DNA from: a beta proteobacterium L13 | GTDB lineage: Bacteria > Pseudomonadota > Gammaproteobacteria > Burkholderiales > Chromobacteriaceae | Reading direction: 5' to 3' | Assembly: GCA_000335715.1 (NCBI GenBank) | Contig: AMYZ01000011.1 | Coordinates: 62,001-126,000 of the forward strand | Length of the DNA: 64,000 bases | The notes under the pieces: model-generated | Databases searched by the model: none | What the model was told of the DNA's origin: nothing | The model's input: only the letters and a program-made list of their open reading frames with translations | Translations under genes and position numbers: made by a program | In this document: one piece after another, positions 1-10,302 of the stretch | Numbering within the stretch: the first letter of the stretch is position 1 | How the letters are laid out: every line of letters starts with the position of its first letter

Positions 1-416
1 TGGAGCTTGGCGTGTGGCGTGGCCGCGCGCTGGTGAAAGCCACTGTGGTCACGGCTGAAATGCAGGACGAAGACCCGCGTACGGCCGAGCGTGCCTACAA
101 GGGCAAGCAGGAAGGTGGCCAGGATGAGGTGGGCACCACGACCGGCCTCGCCCTGCAAGCGGTAGCGCCAGCGTTGTTGCAGAAGCTTGGTGTGAAGTTT
201 GGCCTGGCGGTACGTGGTGCTACCGGCCCCGCACTGAAGGCCGGCATGCAGCAGGGCGATGTGATTGTCGGGGTGGGTGGTGAAGAACTGCAGTCCGCCC
301 GCCAGCTGGTGCAGGCTATCCAGGCGGTCAAACCGGGTGATGCTCTCGCATTGCGCGTGCTGCGTGATGGCGCGCCACTATTTGTTGCCCTGAAGCCCGA
401 GAAGAAAACCCGTTGA
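1..416 (+). CDS. DegQ/MucD-type periplasmic serine protease, C-terminal part (5' end outside the window)
   Basis: Only the last 138 codons are present, read in frame from base 3. The first residues look like the end of a PDZ domain (LGVWRGRALVKATVV). After a linker rich in Glu, Gly and Lys, a second PDZ domain follows, with the carboxylate-binding loop region near FGLAVRGATGPALKAGM and the strand GDVIVGVGG. Two PDZ domains at the C-terminus, with lepA just downstream, fit the HtrA family protease DegQ/MucD, which degrades or refolds damaged envelope proteins and in Betaproteobacteria usually closes the rpoE-rse operon. The catalytic domain is not visible, so activity cannot be judged. The stop codon overlaps the start of the next gene, which implies translational coupling. 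Confidence 0.85.
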   Translation, partial: ELGVWRGRALVKATVVTAEMQDEDPRTAERAYKGKQEGGQDEVGTTTGLALQAVAPALLQKLGVKFGLAVRGATGPALKAGMQQGDVIVGVGGEELQSARQLVQAIQAVKPGDALALRVLRDGAPLFVALKPEKKTR

Positions 417-667
417 AAACCCTGACTTTATATTTCCGAGAGTACTGCAGTCTGTGCCACCAGATGCTGGCACAACTGCAGCCTCTGCAGGCACAGTACG
501 GCTTTGATATCGATGTAATCGATGTGGATGCCGACCCGGTGCTGGAAGAACGCTACAACGAACTGGTGCCGGTTCTGGTGGATGGCGATACCGAAATCTG
601 CCACTGGCACCTGGACGAGGCCAAGTTGGCCGCACGATTGGCTGCACACACGGGCGAAATCGGCTAA
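413..667 (+). CDS. Glutaredoxin-like thiol-disulfide protein
   Basis: An 84-residue protein with a thioredoxin-fold pattern: a first strand (LTLYF), then the redox motif CSLC at residues 13-16, and a second strand ([10 protein letters not shown]) followed by PVL, where the cis-proline is expected. This is the glutaredoxin-like family (formerly DUF836) often found between degQ and lepA in Betaproteobacteria. The start is a TTG at 413 overlapping the stop of the protease gene (TTGA); no ATG lies near the fold's beginning, so TTG is the best choice. Codons 72-74 lie over a TTGGCCGCA word (626-634). The redox partner is unknown. Confidence 0.8.
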   Translation: MKTLTLYFREYCSLCHQMLAQLQPLQAQYGFDIDVIDVDADPVLEERYNELVPVLVDGDTEICHWHLDEAKLAARLAAHTGEIG

Positions 668-691
668 AATCCGCGCCAGTGTTGAGTTAGC

Positions 692-720
692 AAGGGCACA
701 TCTCGGTGCCCTTAATTTTT
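692..720 (+). terminator. Terminator-like hairpin before lepA
   Basis: AAGGGCAC (692-699) and GTGCCCTT (706-713) form an 8-bp stem with a 6-nt loop, followed by AATTTTT. It ends 11 nt before the lepA start codon, so it could end the degQ transcript, attenuate lepA, or hide the start region. Confidence 0.6.
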
Positions 721-731
721 GCTGGATTCCG

Positions 732-2524
<1,793 letters not shown>

Positions 2525-2525
<1 letters not shown>

Positions 2526-3484
2526 TGGGTTCGAATCTGGTCTGGATCTGGTCGGTGCTGGCCATTGTTGGCGTGATGCTGATCCTGTTTTCCGGCAAGG
2601 ATGCCGACGGCAAGTCTGCGTCTACCGAGTGGGGCTACCTGGCCGTACTGGGTGGCTGCTTTGGCCTGTTGTCCGGCTATATGACTTTCTCGGCCGTGAT
2701 GCTGATCATCGTGCTGGTGACCGGCAGTATCTGGGCACTGGACAAGTTCATGTTGGCACGCCGCCGCGAGCCGGGCGCCATGGTGCCGCACTACATCGAC
2801 TTTCCGCGCGGGTTTTTCCCCATCATCGCGGTGGTGTTTGTATTGCGCTCCTTCCTGGTAGAGCCATTCCAGATTCCTTCCAGCTCCATGCGCCCCGGCC
2901 TGATCGTGGGCGACTTCATCCTGGTGAACAAATTCAGCTACGGCCTGCGCGTACCGGTACTGAACAACGTACTGGTGCCGGTGGGCAAGGTAGCGCACGG
3001 CGACGTGGTGGTGTTCAACTACCCCGAAGACGAAAAGGTGAATTTCATCAAGCGGGTTATCGGCCTGCCTGGCGATGTGGTGAGCTACCGTGACAAGCAG
3101 CTCACCATCAACGGCAAAGCGGTAGAGCATGTCAGCCAGGGCGAACACCAGTACCTTGAAAAAGGCCTGATGATGGTGCAAACCCAGCAGTACCAGGAAA
3201 CTGTCGAGGGCAAAACCTTCCGTACCCTGGTCGTGCCGGAAGCGCCAGCCTACATGCCGCAAGGCGTGCGCCAGTTTGTTGGCCGCGAGAACTGCGAATA
3301 TGTCGAGAACGGCTTTACCTGCAAGGTACCCGCCGGCCAGTACTTCATGATGGGCGACAACCGCGACAACAGCGAAGACAGCCGCTACTGGGGGTTTGTG
3401 GAAGACCGTCTGCTGGTAGGCAAGGCCTTCCTGGTGTGGATGAACTTTGGCGACCTGAGCCGTATCGGCAGCCGTATTCATTAA
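2525..3484 (+). CDS. lepB: Signal peptidase I
   Basis: A 319-residue inner-membrane serine-lysine protease that removes signal peptides from Sec and Tat exported proteins on the periplasmic side. Hydrophobic segments lie at about residues 5-22, 37-72 and 97-110. The nucleophile is Ser121 in the motif PSSSMRPG and the general base is Lys176 in FIKRVIGLPGD; the late box MGDNRDNSEDSRYWGFV is intact. Its start overlaps the lepA stop, the conserved lepA-lepB pairing, and DUF4845, rnc and era follow at once. Confidence 0.97.
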
Positions 3485-3494
3485 GCGAGGCATT

Positions 3495-3863
3495 ATGCGC
3501 AAGCAGCAGGGGTTTTCTTTACTGGTGGTGATGGCCATGGGGATCGTGGCTGCTACCGTGGTACTGATGTTTCTCAAGATCGTGCCGGTGTATTCCGAAT
3601 ACTATGCCGTCAAGGAAACACTGGACGCCATGGCGAAGACCCCTGGCAAGGCAGAGTATGAGCTGCGCCGCGATTTTGCCAACCGGGCCGCGGTGCAGGA
3701 CATTGTCTCGCTGCGTGCCGATGACCTGGTGATCGTCAGCAGCCCCACCATTATTGGTGTGGGTGCGCGCTACACCCGTGAAGTACCTTTACGCGACCAT
3801 GTGAAACTGGTCTTTGATTTTGAATATCAGGCAGGGGCACCTGTACTGAAAGACGCAAAATAA
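3495..3863 (+). CDS. DUF4845 family single-pass membrane protein
   Basis: A 122-residue protein with one N-terminal membrane segment (about residues 8-26, FSLLVVMAMGIVAATVVLMF) preceded by MRKQQG, then a soluble domain with a YSEYYAVKETLDAM helix. The start superficially resembles a type IV pilin (basic leader, then GFSLL), but there is no conserved Glu at +5. The family sits between lepB and rnc throughout Betaproteobacteria and Gammaproteobacteria; its function is unknown. A good ribosome-binding site (GCGAGGC) lies before ATG 3495. Confidence 0.85.
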   Translation: MRKQQGFSLLVVMAMGIVAATVVLMFLKIVPVYSEYYAVKETLDAMAKTPGKAEYELRRDFANRAAVQDIVSLRADDLVIVSSPTIIGVGARYTREVPLRDHVKLVFDFEYQAGAPVLKDAK

Positions 3864-3866
3864 ACT

Positions 3867-4571
3867 GTGAGCAATCAAGATAACCGTTTCCGGCGCCTGA
3901 CTCAGGCGCTGGATTATTTTTTTACGCAGCCAACGCTTTTGCGCCAGGCGCTGACGCACCGTAGCTTTGGTACGCCCAATAACGAGCGTTTCGAATTCAT
4001 CGGTGACAGTATCCTGAACTACACCGTAGCGCGCATGCTGTTCGACCGTTTTCCGCAGCTGAGCGAGGGCGAGCTGTCGCGCCTGCGTGCCAACCTGGTC
4101 AACCAGAACACCCTGGCCGAGCTGGCGCACGAGCTGAAGCTGGGCGACTACCTGTACCTGGGCGAGGGCGAGCTGAAAAGCGGCGGGTATAACCGCCCGT
4201 CGATTCTGGCCGATGCGCTGGAGGCTACTTTTGCCGCCATCAGCTTTGACGCCGACTTCATGGCGGCAGAGCAGGTGGTGCGCCGGCTGTATGCCAGCCG
4301 TGTGGCCGCCATCGACCCGACCAAGCACGCCAAGGACGCCAAGACCCGCCTGCAAGAAGCCTTGCAGGCACGCCGCCACACCCTGCCGCGCTATACCATA
4401 CTGCAGCAAAGCGGTGAGGCGCACGAGCAGAGCTTCCGCGTGCAGTGCGACCTGGCCGAGCTGTCCATCATGACTACCGGTGACGGCAACAGCCGCCGCG
4501 GTGCAGAACAGCAGGCTGCCGAAGCGGCGCTGCTGCTGCTTGAACAACATTTTGCCGCTGGCAAGAAATAA
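3867..4571 (+). CDS. rnc: Ribonuclease III
   Basis: A 234-residue double-strand RNA endonuclease that processes rRNA precursors and structured mRNAs. The catalytic signature NERFEFIGDSIL lies at residues 39-50, with the metal-binding Asp47; the family usually has NERLEFLGDSVL. The second acidic cluster is in ILADALEATFAAI, and a double-strand RNA binding domain fills about residues 155-230. The start is GTG 3867, three bases after the previous stop. The next gene is era, the classic rnc-era pair. Confidence 0.97.
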   Translation: MSNQDNRFRRLTQALDYFFTQPTLLRQALTHRSFGTPNNERFEFIGDSILNYTVARMLFDRFPQLSEGELSRLRANLVNQNTLAELAHELKLGDYLYLGEGELKSGGYNRPSILADALEATFAAISFDADFMAAEQVVRRLYASRVAAIDPTKHAKDAKTRLQEALQARRHTLPRYTILQQSGEAHEQSFRVQCDLAELSIMTTGDGNSRRGAEQQAAEAALLLLEQHFAAGKK

Positions 4572-4574
4572 ACC

Positions 4575-5465
4575 ATGACCGATATCACACACCGCTGCGG
4601 CTTTGTGGCCATCGTAGGGCGCCCGAACGTGGGCAAATCCACCCTGATGAACCACCTGATTGGCCAGAAGATCAGCATCACCTCCAAAAAAGCGCAAACC
4701 ACCCGCCACCGCGTAAACGGTATCTATACCGAGCCGGCGGCACAGTTCGTGTTTGTCGATACCCCCGGCTTTCAGACCTTTCACAAGGGCGCGCTGAACG
4801 AAACGCTGAACAAGAGCGTAAAAGACACGCTGGGTAGCGTGGACTGCGTGCTGTTCGTGCTGGAAGCCATGCGCTTTACCGGCGCCGACCGTGAAGTGAT
4901 GGCGCTGCTGCCCAAAAATACGCCGGTCATGCTGGTGATCAACAAACTGGACAAGGCCAAAGACCGCCTGCTGCTATCGGCGTTTATCGAAGAAGTGCGC
5001 GCCGAATTCGAGTTTGCCGACGTGGAAGTCGTCAGCGCCAAGCACGGTCAGCGCCTGGCCGAGCTGCTGGACAAAGTCCGCCCGCACCTGCCCGAGTCGG
5101 TACCGCTATACCCGGAAGAAATGGTCACCGACAAGAGCCAGCGCTTCCTGGCCGGCGAAATCGTGCGTGAAAAGCTGTTCCGCTACCTGGGCGAAGAGCT
5201 GCCGTACGAGATGAACGTAGAGGTGGAGTCGTTCGAAGTGGACGGCAGCATGTTCCGCATCCACGTGGCCGTGCTGGTGGACAAAGAAGGGCAGAAGCCC
5301 ATCGTGATCGGCCGTGGTGGCGAGAAGCTGAAGAAGATCTCCACCGAAGCGCGTCTGGACATGGAGCAGCTGTTCGACTGCAAGGTGTACCTGGAAGTCT
5401 GGGTAAAAGTGAAATCCGGCTGGGCCGACGACGTGCGCTTCCTGCGCGATTTCGGCCTGAACTAA
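4575..5465 (+). CDS. era: GTPase Era
   Basis: A 296-residue GTPase that binds the 3' end of 16S rRNA during 30S subunit assembly. Visible motifs are P-loop GRPNVGKST (residues 15-23), DTPGF, NKLDKAK, and a C-terminal KH domain with VIGRGGEKLKKIS, where GRGG is the RNA-binding loop. Length and order match the family. It lies three bases after rnc and is followed at 22 nt by a small ORF, with recO beyond. Confidence 0.98.
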   Translation: MTDITHRCGFVAIVGRPNVGKSTLMNHLIGQKISITSKKAQTTRHRVNGIYTEPAAQFVFVDTPGFQTFHKGALNETLNKSVKDTLGSVDCVLFVLEAMRFTGADREVMALLPKNTPVMLVINKLDKAKDRLLLSAFIEEVRAEFEFADVEVVSAKHGQRLAELLDKVRPHLPESVPLYPEEMVTDKSQRFLAGEIVREKLFRYLGEELPYEMNVEVESFEVDGSMFRIHVAVLVDKEGQKPIVIGRGGEKLKKISTEARLDMEQLFDCKVYLEVWVKVKSGWADDVRFLRDFGLN

Positions 5466-5487
5466 GCCCCTGCCAAAGGTTGGCCGC

Positions 5488-5841
5488 ATGCTAGCTCGCA
5501 CCCCCGCACCGCCTTACTGGGCCGTGATATTCAGCAACCAGCGCACTGCCGACGACGCGGCGGGCTACGGCGTCACCGCCGAGCACATGGTGGCGCTGGC
5601 CGCCGCTCAACCCGGTTTTCTGGGGGCGGAGAGTGCACGTGGGGCCGACGGCTTTGGCATTACCGTATCGTACTGGCAAAGCGAGGCCGACATTGCCGCC
5701 TGGCGTGCCCACGCCGAGCACCGTGTGGCTATCGCCGCCGGTTTCGACCGTTGGTACGCCTGCTTTGCTACCCGCGTGGCCTATGTTGGCCGCGACCACC
5801 TGTGGGACAAGCCCGCCAGCGATGCGCCAGGTCAAGGTTGA
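5488..5841 (+). CDS. ABM-domain (antibiotic biosynthesis monooxygenase-like) protein
   Basis: A 117-residue protein that fits the dimeric alpha-beta barrel ABM fold: a first strand with WAVIFSNQRT, a helix up to PGFLGAES, the strand GFGITVSYWQSEADIAAW, and a helix starting HAEHRVA. Members include quinol monooxygenases and many stress proteins; the substrate here cannot be read. It is an insertion relative to the usual era-recO neighbourhood and overlaps recO by 20 bases. The AAGG of a repeat word (5476-5488) acts as the ribosome-binding site and the last base of the word is the A of the start codon. Confidence 0.75.
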   Translation: MLARTPAPPYWAVIFSNQRTADDAAGYGVTAEHMVALAAAQPGFLGAESARGADGFGITVSYWQSEADIAAWRAHAEHRVAIAAGFDRWYACFATRVAYVGRDHLWDKPASDAPGQG

Positions 5842-6577
5842 TCGTCAGCCGGCCTACGTGCTGCACACCCAGCCCTACCGCGAAACCAGTTTGTTGGTAG
5901 AGGTGCTCAGCCGCGACCACGGCCGCTTCACCCTGGTAGCGCGCGGTGCGCGTCGGCCGCGTTCCGATCTGCGCGGCCAACTGTTGCCGTTCCAGCCGTT
6001 GCAGCTGGCCTGGTTTGGCAAGGGCGAGCTACGTACGCTGCACACGGTAGACTGGCGCGGCGGCGTGCCGCAGTTTGCTGGCCAGCGCCTGGTGTGCGGT
6101 TTCTATCTCAATGAATTACTGCTGCGCCTGTCGCCGCGCGACGACCCGTCCCCCGAGCTGTTCCAGCTGTACGACCGCACCGTACGCGGCATGGCACGTA
6201 GCGACAGCCTGCCCGACGTGCTGCGCCGCTTCGAGCTCAGCTTGTTGTCCGTGCTGGGCTACGCGCCGCCGTGCAGCGAGGATGCCGCCGGCCAGCCGGT
6301 GTTGCCGGATGCCTATTACCTGTGCCGTTTCGGCGAGCTACCGCAGCGCGTGGCCGCCCCGGATGCGGGCCCGCGCCAGCTGGTCGTAGCTGGTGACAGC
6401 TTGCTGGCCTTGGCAGCCGCCGATTTTGCCCTGCCGCATAGCCGCCGCGACGTGCGCGGCCTGCTGCGGCTGTATCTGGATGAATTGCTGGGGCCCGAAC
6501 CGCTGGCCACCCGCGAACTGTTAAACACGCTCTACGCGCTGCAAGAAGACAGCGCACTCAGCCGGAGACCATCATGA
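5822..6577 (+). CDS. recO: DNA repair protein RecO
   Basis: A 251-residue protein beginning [20 protein letters not shown], the OB-fold N-terminus of RecO, with the family stretch [26 protein letters not shown]. RecO loads RecA onto SSB-coated single-stranded DNA with RecR. The start at 5822 was chosen for family fit; it lies inside the end of the preceding gene (20-bp overlap). The stop overlaps the pdxJ start (ATGA). The zinc-finger cysteines of some RecO proteins are not evident. Confidence 0.93.
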   Translation: MRQVKVDRQPAYVLHTQPYRETSLLVEVLSRDHGRFTLVARGARRPRSDLRGQLLPFQPLQLAWFGKGELRTLHTVDWRGGVPQFAGQRLVCGFYLNELLLRLSPRDDPSPELFQLYDRTVRGMARSDSLPDVLRRFELSLLSVLGYAPPCSEDAAGQPVLPDAYYLCRFGELPQRVAAPDAGPRQLVVAGDSLLALAAADFALPHSRRDVRGLLRLYLDELLGPEPLATRELLNTLYALQEDSALSRRPS

Positions 6578-7308
6578 TTCTGCTAGGCGTCAATATCGAC
6601 CACGTTGCCACCCTGCGCCAGGCGCGTGGTACCCGTTTCCCCAGCCCGATCGAAGCCGCGCTGGTGGCCGAAACCAGCGGTGCCGACCTGATTACCCTGC
6701 ACCTGCGTGAAGACCGCCGCCATATCCAGGACCACGACGTGGACGCCATGCGCGCCACCATCAAGACGCGCATGAACCTGGAAATGGCGCTGACCGACGA
6801 AATGCTGGCCAACGCGTTACGCGTGAAGCCGGAAGACGTATGCCTGGTGCCGGAAAAGCGCGAAGAAGTTACCACCGAAGGTGGCCTCGACGTGATCCGC
6901 TACTTTGACGAAGTGCGCGATTTCACCCGCCAGCTGACCGACGCCGGTATTCGCGTGTCCATCTTCATCGACCCGGACGTGAAACAAATCCAGGCCGCCT
7001 GGGACGCTGGCGCACGCGTGATCGAGCTGCACACCGGCGCCTACGCCCATGCCGACTTCCAGCACGAAGCCCAGCAGGCCGAGCTGGCGCGTATCCGCGA
7101 AGCGGCCGTGTTTGGCGATCACCTGGGCATGGTGGTGAACGCCGGCCACGGCCTGAACTACCATAACGTGAAGCCGATTGCGGCTATCCAGGAAATTGCC
7201 GAGCTGAACATCGGCCACGCCCTGGTCAGCCACGCGCTGATGGTAGGCTTTGCAAGTGCTGTGCGCGAAATGAAAGCGCTGATGATCGAAGGTCGCCAGG
7301 GGCTGTAA
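6574..7308 (+). CDS. pdxJ: Pyridoxine 5'-phosphate synthase
   Basis: A 244-residue TIM-barrel enzyme that condenses 3-amino-2-oxopropyl phosphate with 1-deoxyxylulose 5-phosphate, the last ring-forming step of de novo vitamin B6 synthesis. Family landmarks: [15 protein letters not shown] at the N-terminus, [34 protein letters not shown], and [15 protein letters not shown]. It overlaps recO by 4 bases and acpS by 1 base, so recO-pdxJ-acpS is a tightly coupled operon, as in enterobacteria. Confidence 0.98.
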   Translation: MILLGVNIDHVATLRQARGTRFPSPIEAALVAETSGADLITLHLREDRRHIQDHDVDAMRATIKTRMNLEMALTDEMLANALRVKPEDVCLVPEKREEVTTEGGLDVIRYFDEVRDFTRQLTDAGIRVSIFIDPDVKQIQAAWDAGARVIELHTGAYAHADFQHEAQQAELARIREAAVFGDHLGMVVNAGHGLNYHNVKPIAAIQEIAELNIGHALVSHALMVGFASAVREMKALMIEGRQGL

Positions 7309-7703
7309 TGATTTACGGTATCGGCACCGATATGGCGCGCATTGTGCGTTTTCAGGCCATGCTCGACCGCTGGGGCCTGCGTGCTGGCCGCCGCCTGCTG
7401 GCGCCGGTAGAGCAGGACGAGCTGGCCGCTTCGGCCAACCCCGCGCGCCTGCTGGCCAAGCGCTTTGCCGCCAAAGAGGCGCTGGCCAAGGCGCTGGGCA
7501 CCGGCGTGCGCGAGCCGGTGCTGCTGACTGCCATTGCCGTCAGCCACGACGCGCTGGGCAAGCCGATGTTTGCCTTTGACGATGCGTTGCATGCCTTTCT
7601 GCGCGAGCGCGGCATCAGCCGCGTGCATTTGTCGATTACCGATGAGGCCGAGTACGCGCTGGCCTTCGTGGTGTGTGAAACCGGCCTTGCGGCCAACCTT
7701 TAA
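7308..7703 (+). CDS. acpS: Holo-[acyl-carrier-protein] synthase
   Basis: A 131-residue enzyme that moves 4'-phosphopantetheine from CoA to apo-ACP. Motif 1 is [14 protein letters not shown], with the metal-binding Asp8; the family more often reads GTDIVEIAR, so the Glu of that stretch is replaced here. Motif 2 is [15 protein letters not shown], with the conserved Glu and Lys. The last codons before the stop contain a reverse repeat word (7688-7696), read as Ala-Ala-Asn. It overlaps pdxJ by one base. Confidence 0.93.
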   Translation: MIYGIGTDMARIVRFQAMLDRWGLRAGRRLLAPVEQDELAASANPARLLAKRFAAKEALAKALGTGVREPVLLTAIAVSHDALGKPMFAFDDALHAFLRERGISRVHLSITDEAEYALAFVVCETGLAANL

Positions 7704-7711
7704 GCCCGATC

Positions 7712-8800
7712 ATGAGCACATTTACTCTACCGCGCGGCCCGGTAATGGCCGACGTTGCCGGCTTTCGCCTCAGCGACAATGAAAAGCAACGCCTGCGTCA
7801 CCCGCTGGTGGGCGGCGTTATCCTGTTCCGCCGCAATTTCGACAGTGTCGAGCAGCTGAAGGCGCTGACCGCCGAGATTCGTGCGCTGCGCCAGCCCGAG
7901 CTGCTGATTGCCGTCGATCACGAAGGCGGCCGCGTGCAGCGCTTCTTGGCCGGCTTTACCCGCCTGCCGCCGATGCGGGTACTGGGCGAGCTGTGGGACG
8001 CGCAAGGCCAGGCCGTGGCCGAAGCGGCAGCCGAGGAAACCGGCTACGTGCTGGCCGCCGAGTTGCGCGCCTGCGGTGTCGACCTCAGCTTTACCCCGGT
8101 GCTGGACCTGGACTGGCAGCACTGCGCCGTCATCGGCAACCGCAGCTTCCACGGCGACCCGGCGGTGGTCATCGCGCTGGCCAGCGCGCTGCAGCGCGGC
8201 CTGAATCGTGGCGGCATGGGCAGCTGTGGCAAGCACTTCCCCGGTCACGGTTTTGTCGATGGCGACACCCACGTGGCCATGCCGCAAGACCTGCGCAGCC
8301 TGGACGAGATCCGCGCCGCCGACCTGAAACCGTTTGCCGCCCTGGCCGCCAGCGGCATGAAGGCGGTGATGCCGGCGCACGTGATCTACCCGCAAGTGGA
8401 CGACACCTCGGCCGGTTTCTCGCGCATCTGGCTGCAGGGCATCCTACGTGGCGAGCTGGGTTTTGACGGCACCATCTTCAGCGACGACCTCACCATGGAA
8501 GGTGCTGCCGGTGCCGGTGATATCGTGGCGCGTACCGAGCGCGCCTTTGCTGCCGGCTGCGACATGGCCCTGGTGTGCAACCGGCCCGACTTGGTGGACG
8601 ATTTGCTGGCCAGGTTGGCCGCACCGGCGCAGCCGCAGCTGGCGCAGCGCCTGCAGGCGATGGCCGGGCAGGGTACGCCGGCCGAGTGGGCAGTACGGGT
8701 AGCGGGTAGCGACTTTGCCGCTATTGCTGCCCGCGTCGGCGCCCTGGCCGTGCCGCAGCAGCAGTTGGCCGCAGCACCGCAAGTGGGCGAGGCGCACTAG
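7712..8800 (+). CDS. nagZ: Beta-N-acetylhexosaminidase (peptidoglycan recycling)
   Basis: A 362-residue cytosolic glycoside hydrolase of family 3 that removes GlcNAc from anhydro-muropeptides. Conserved motifs: LIAVDHEGGRVQRF, the substrate loop KHFPGHGFVDGDTH with the catalytic Asp-His pair, and the nucleophile motif FSDDLTMEGA. Its products feed the AmpC beta-lactamase induction pathway in bacteria that have one. Two repeat words (8615, 8765) lie in the last 190 bases, in the variable C-terminal tail; both encode Leu-Ala-Ala. Confidence 0.96.
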   Translation: MSTFTLPRGPVMADVAGFRLSDNEKQRLRHPLVGGVILFRRNFDSVEQLKALTAEIRALRQPELLIAVDHEGGRVQRFLAGFTRLPPMRVLGELWDAQGQAVAEAAAEETGYVLAAELRACGVDLSFTPVLDLDWQHCAVIGNRSFHGDPAVVIALASALQRGLNRGGMGSCGKHFPGHGFVDGDTHVAMPQDLRSLDEIRAADLKPFAALAASGMKAVMPAHVIYPQVDDTSAGFSRIWLQGILRGELGFDGTIFSDDLTMEGAAGAGDIVARTERAFAAGCDMALVCNRPDLVDDLLARLAAPAQPQLAQRLQAMAGQGTPAEWAVRVAGSDFAAIAARVGALAVPQQQLAAAPQVGEAH

Positions 8801-8828
8801 GCCACTTGGCGGTGTGGCTTTGACACGA

Positions 8829-8862
8829 ACAAGGCCTGTCTGCGTTGGCAGACAGGCCTTGT
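8829..8862. terminator. Bidirectional hairpin between nagZ and the chemoreceptor gene
   Basis: A perfect 15-bp stem (8829-8843 with 8848-8862) closes a GTTG loop between two convergent genes. There is no long T-run, but AA before and TTGTT after the stem would serve either strand. Confidence 0.7.
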
Positions 8863-8902
8863 TGTATGCCAGCAGCCCGCAAGGGCGGGCGTGGCGGCGT
8901 GG

Positions 8903-10162
8903 TCAGAATAGTTCGATATCGCCGGTGTCGTTACTGCCGCCGTTGGCCAGCTGCATTTCGCTAGGGCGGGCGCGGGTGCGGCGCTGGTCGTTCCATTGCT
9001 TTTCATGCATGTGTAGGCGCGCCAGCGAGGTGCGCAGCTTGGCGGCCAGGTTGCGCAGGTCGTCCGGAGACACCGCGTGGATGCGGCTGCAGTCAAGCGC
9101 GTCCTGGTTCAGCTGGATCAGGATGTCGCCGGATGCTTTCGAGTCTTGTACCGCCTGTGCCTGCATGCTGACTGCGTTGCCGATTTCGTCGGCCGAGGCG
9201 TTGATCTCGCCGATGGAACGGGTGATGTTGTCCAGTTTTTCGCGCGAGGTGCCGGCGTGGGTGGCGGCAAAATCGGCGCGCTCGAGCGAGGTGCTCATGG
9301 CGCTGACGACTTTCTCGGTGCCGCGCTGCACATCGCCCATGATGTGCTGTACCTGCTGGGTGGCCTCCTGCGTGCGGTGCGCCAGCTTGCGTACCTCGTC
9401 GGCCACCACGGCAAAGCCACGGCCGCTCTCGCCGGCGCGGGCTGCCTCGATGGCGGCGTTCAGTGCCAGCAGGTTGGTCTGGTCTGCGATGTCCTTGATG
9501 GAAGACAGAATGCCATCGATATTGCCCGACGCTTGCGCCAGTGCGCGCACATCGCGGGTGGCTTCTTCCAGCAGGCTGGCTACATCGGTAACACCATTGA
9601 TCACGATCAGCGTGGCTTCGCGGCTTTCACCCATATGTTGCTCGGCATGCTGCGCCGCAGCAGTTATTTGTTCCAGGTCCACGCGCAAGCGTTCGGCCTG
9701 TTCTATCATGCGGGAAATGGCGCCAATCAGTACCTGGCCATGGCTCGATTGCAGCAGGTTTTTCTGCAGGATGGCGCTATAGGTGTCGGTGAGCTCTTGC
9801 GACATGGGGATCAACCGTGCGCTGGAACCCAGCACCTGGGTGAAAATATCGTCCAGCTCTTCCAGTAGCTGGTTGAAATGGCGGCTGCAGCCTTCCCAGT
9901 CCGGGCTGGTGGCCAGGTCCAGTGTCTTGCTGAAGTCGATAGGTTCTTGTTTCAGTGACTGCAGATGCCGGCGAAAGATGCGGGCAGGCTTGATGAAATG
10001 CTTCTGGATGCGCCAGGCCAGGGTAGCCATTACGGCCACGCCGGTCAGCAAGCCGGCAAACAGGCTTGTCATGGTGCTTGGCGGCAATAGCAGGGTCAGG
10101 GCAGGAAGCAGTAGCAGCGGAATAAGTGCAGGAGCAATCAGACGGATCAGCGTAGCTTTCAT
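8903..10162 (-). CDS. Methyl-accepting chemotaxis protein without a sizeable periplasmic domain
   Basis: A 419-residue receptor. Two hydrophobic helices (about residues 5-27 and 32-50) are separated by only a few residues, so there is almost no periplasmic sensor; the ligand must be intracellular, membrane-borne or sensed by a partner. A short cytoplasmic linker is followed by the coiled-coil signalling domain with the hairpin tip [20 protein letters not shown] and EVRKLAHRT, where CheA and CheW bind. The C-terminal tail ([16 protein letters not shown]) lacks a CheR pentapeptide. The start is preceded by GAGAAG. A PsrA-type box lies 47 bp upstream. Confidence 0.93.
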   Translation of the reverse strand: MKATLIRLIAPALIPLLLLPALTLLLPPSTMTSLFAGLLTGVAVMATLAWRIQKHFIKPARIFRRHLQSLKQEPIDFSKTLDLATSPDWEGCSRHFNQLLEELDDIFTQVLGSSARLIPMSQELTDTYSAILQKNLLQSSHGQVLIGAISRMIEQAERLRVDLEQITAAAQHAEQHMGESREATLIVINGVTDVASLLEEATRDVRALAQASGNIDGILSSIKDIADQTNLLALNAAIEAARAGESGRGFAVVADEVRKLAHRTQEATQQVQHIMGDVQRGTEKVVSAMSTSLERADFAATHAGTSREKLDNITRSIGEINASADEIGNAVSMQAQAVQDSKASGDILIQLNQDALDCSRIHAVSPDDLRNLAAKLRTSLARLHMHEKQWNDQRRTRARPSEMQLANGGSNDTGDIELF

Positions 10163-10208
10163 GTTCTTCTCGGGTTGGCTGATGCCACGGTTGTACTACC
10201 AGTGTAAT

Positions 10209-10221
10209 GAAACACTGTTTG
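10209..10221. promoter_or_regulatory. PsrA-type box in the chemoreceptor/unknown gene divergent promoter
   Basis: GAAACACTGTTTG fits the Pseudomonas PsrA consensus (G/C)AAAC-N2-4-GTTT(G/C) exactly. A psrA-like gene lies at 54778. Two GTATAC hexamers (10250-10255 and 10260-10265) follow. Function is inferred. Confidence 0.5.
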
Positions 10222-10302
10222 GCGAATGTGACACATGACTATGCGCAAAGTATACCCTTGTATACGTAGGGTTTTGAAAGCAATTGAGCAGGAATTTTGA
10301 AG

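Noticed and set aside
1-416. A broken degQ pseudogene
   Set aside because: The frame is open to the window edge and ends normally; it is cut by the window, not by mutation.
3495-3863. A type IV pilin-like protein (possible uptake component)
   Set aside because: The leader is short and basic, but the conserved Glu at +5 is missing, and position and sequence fit DUF4845.
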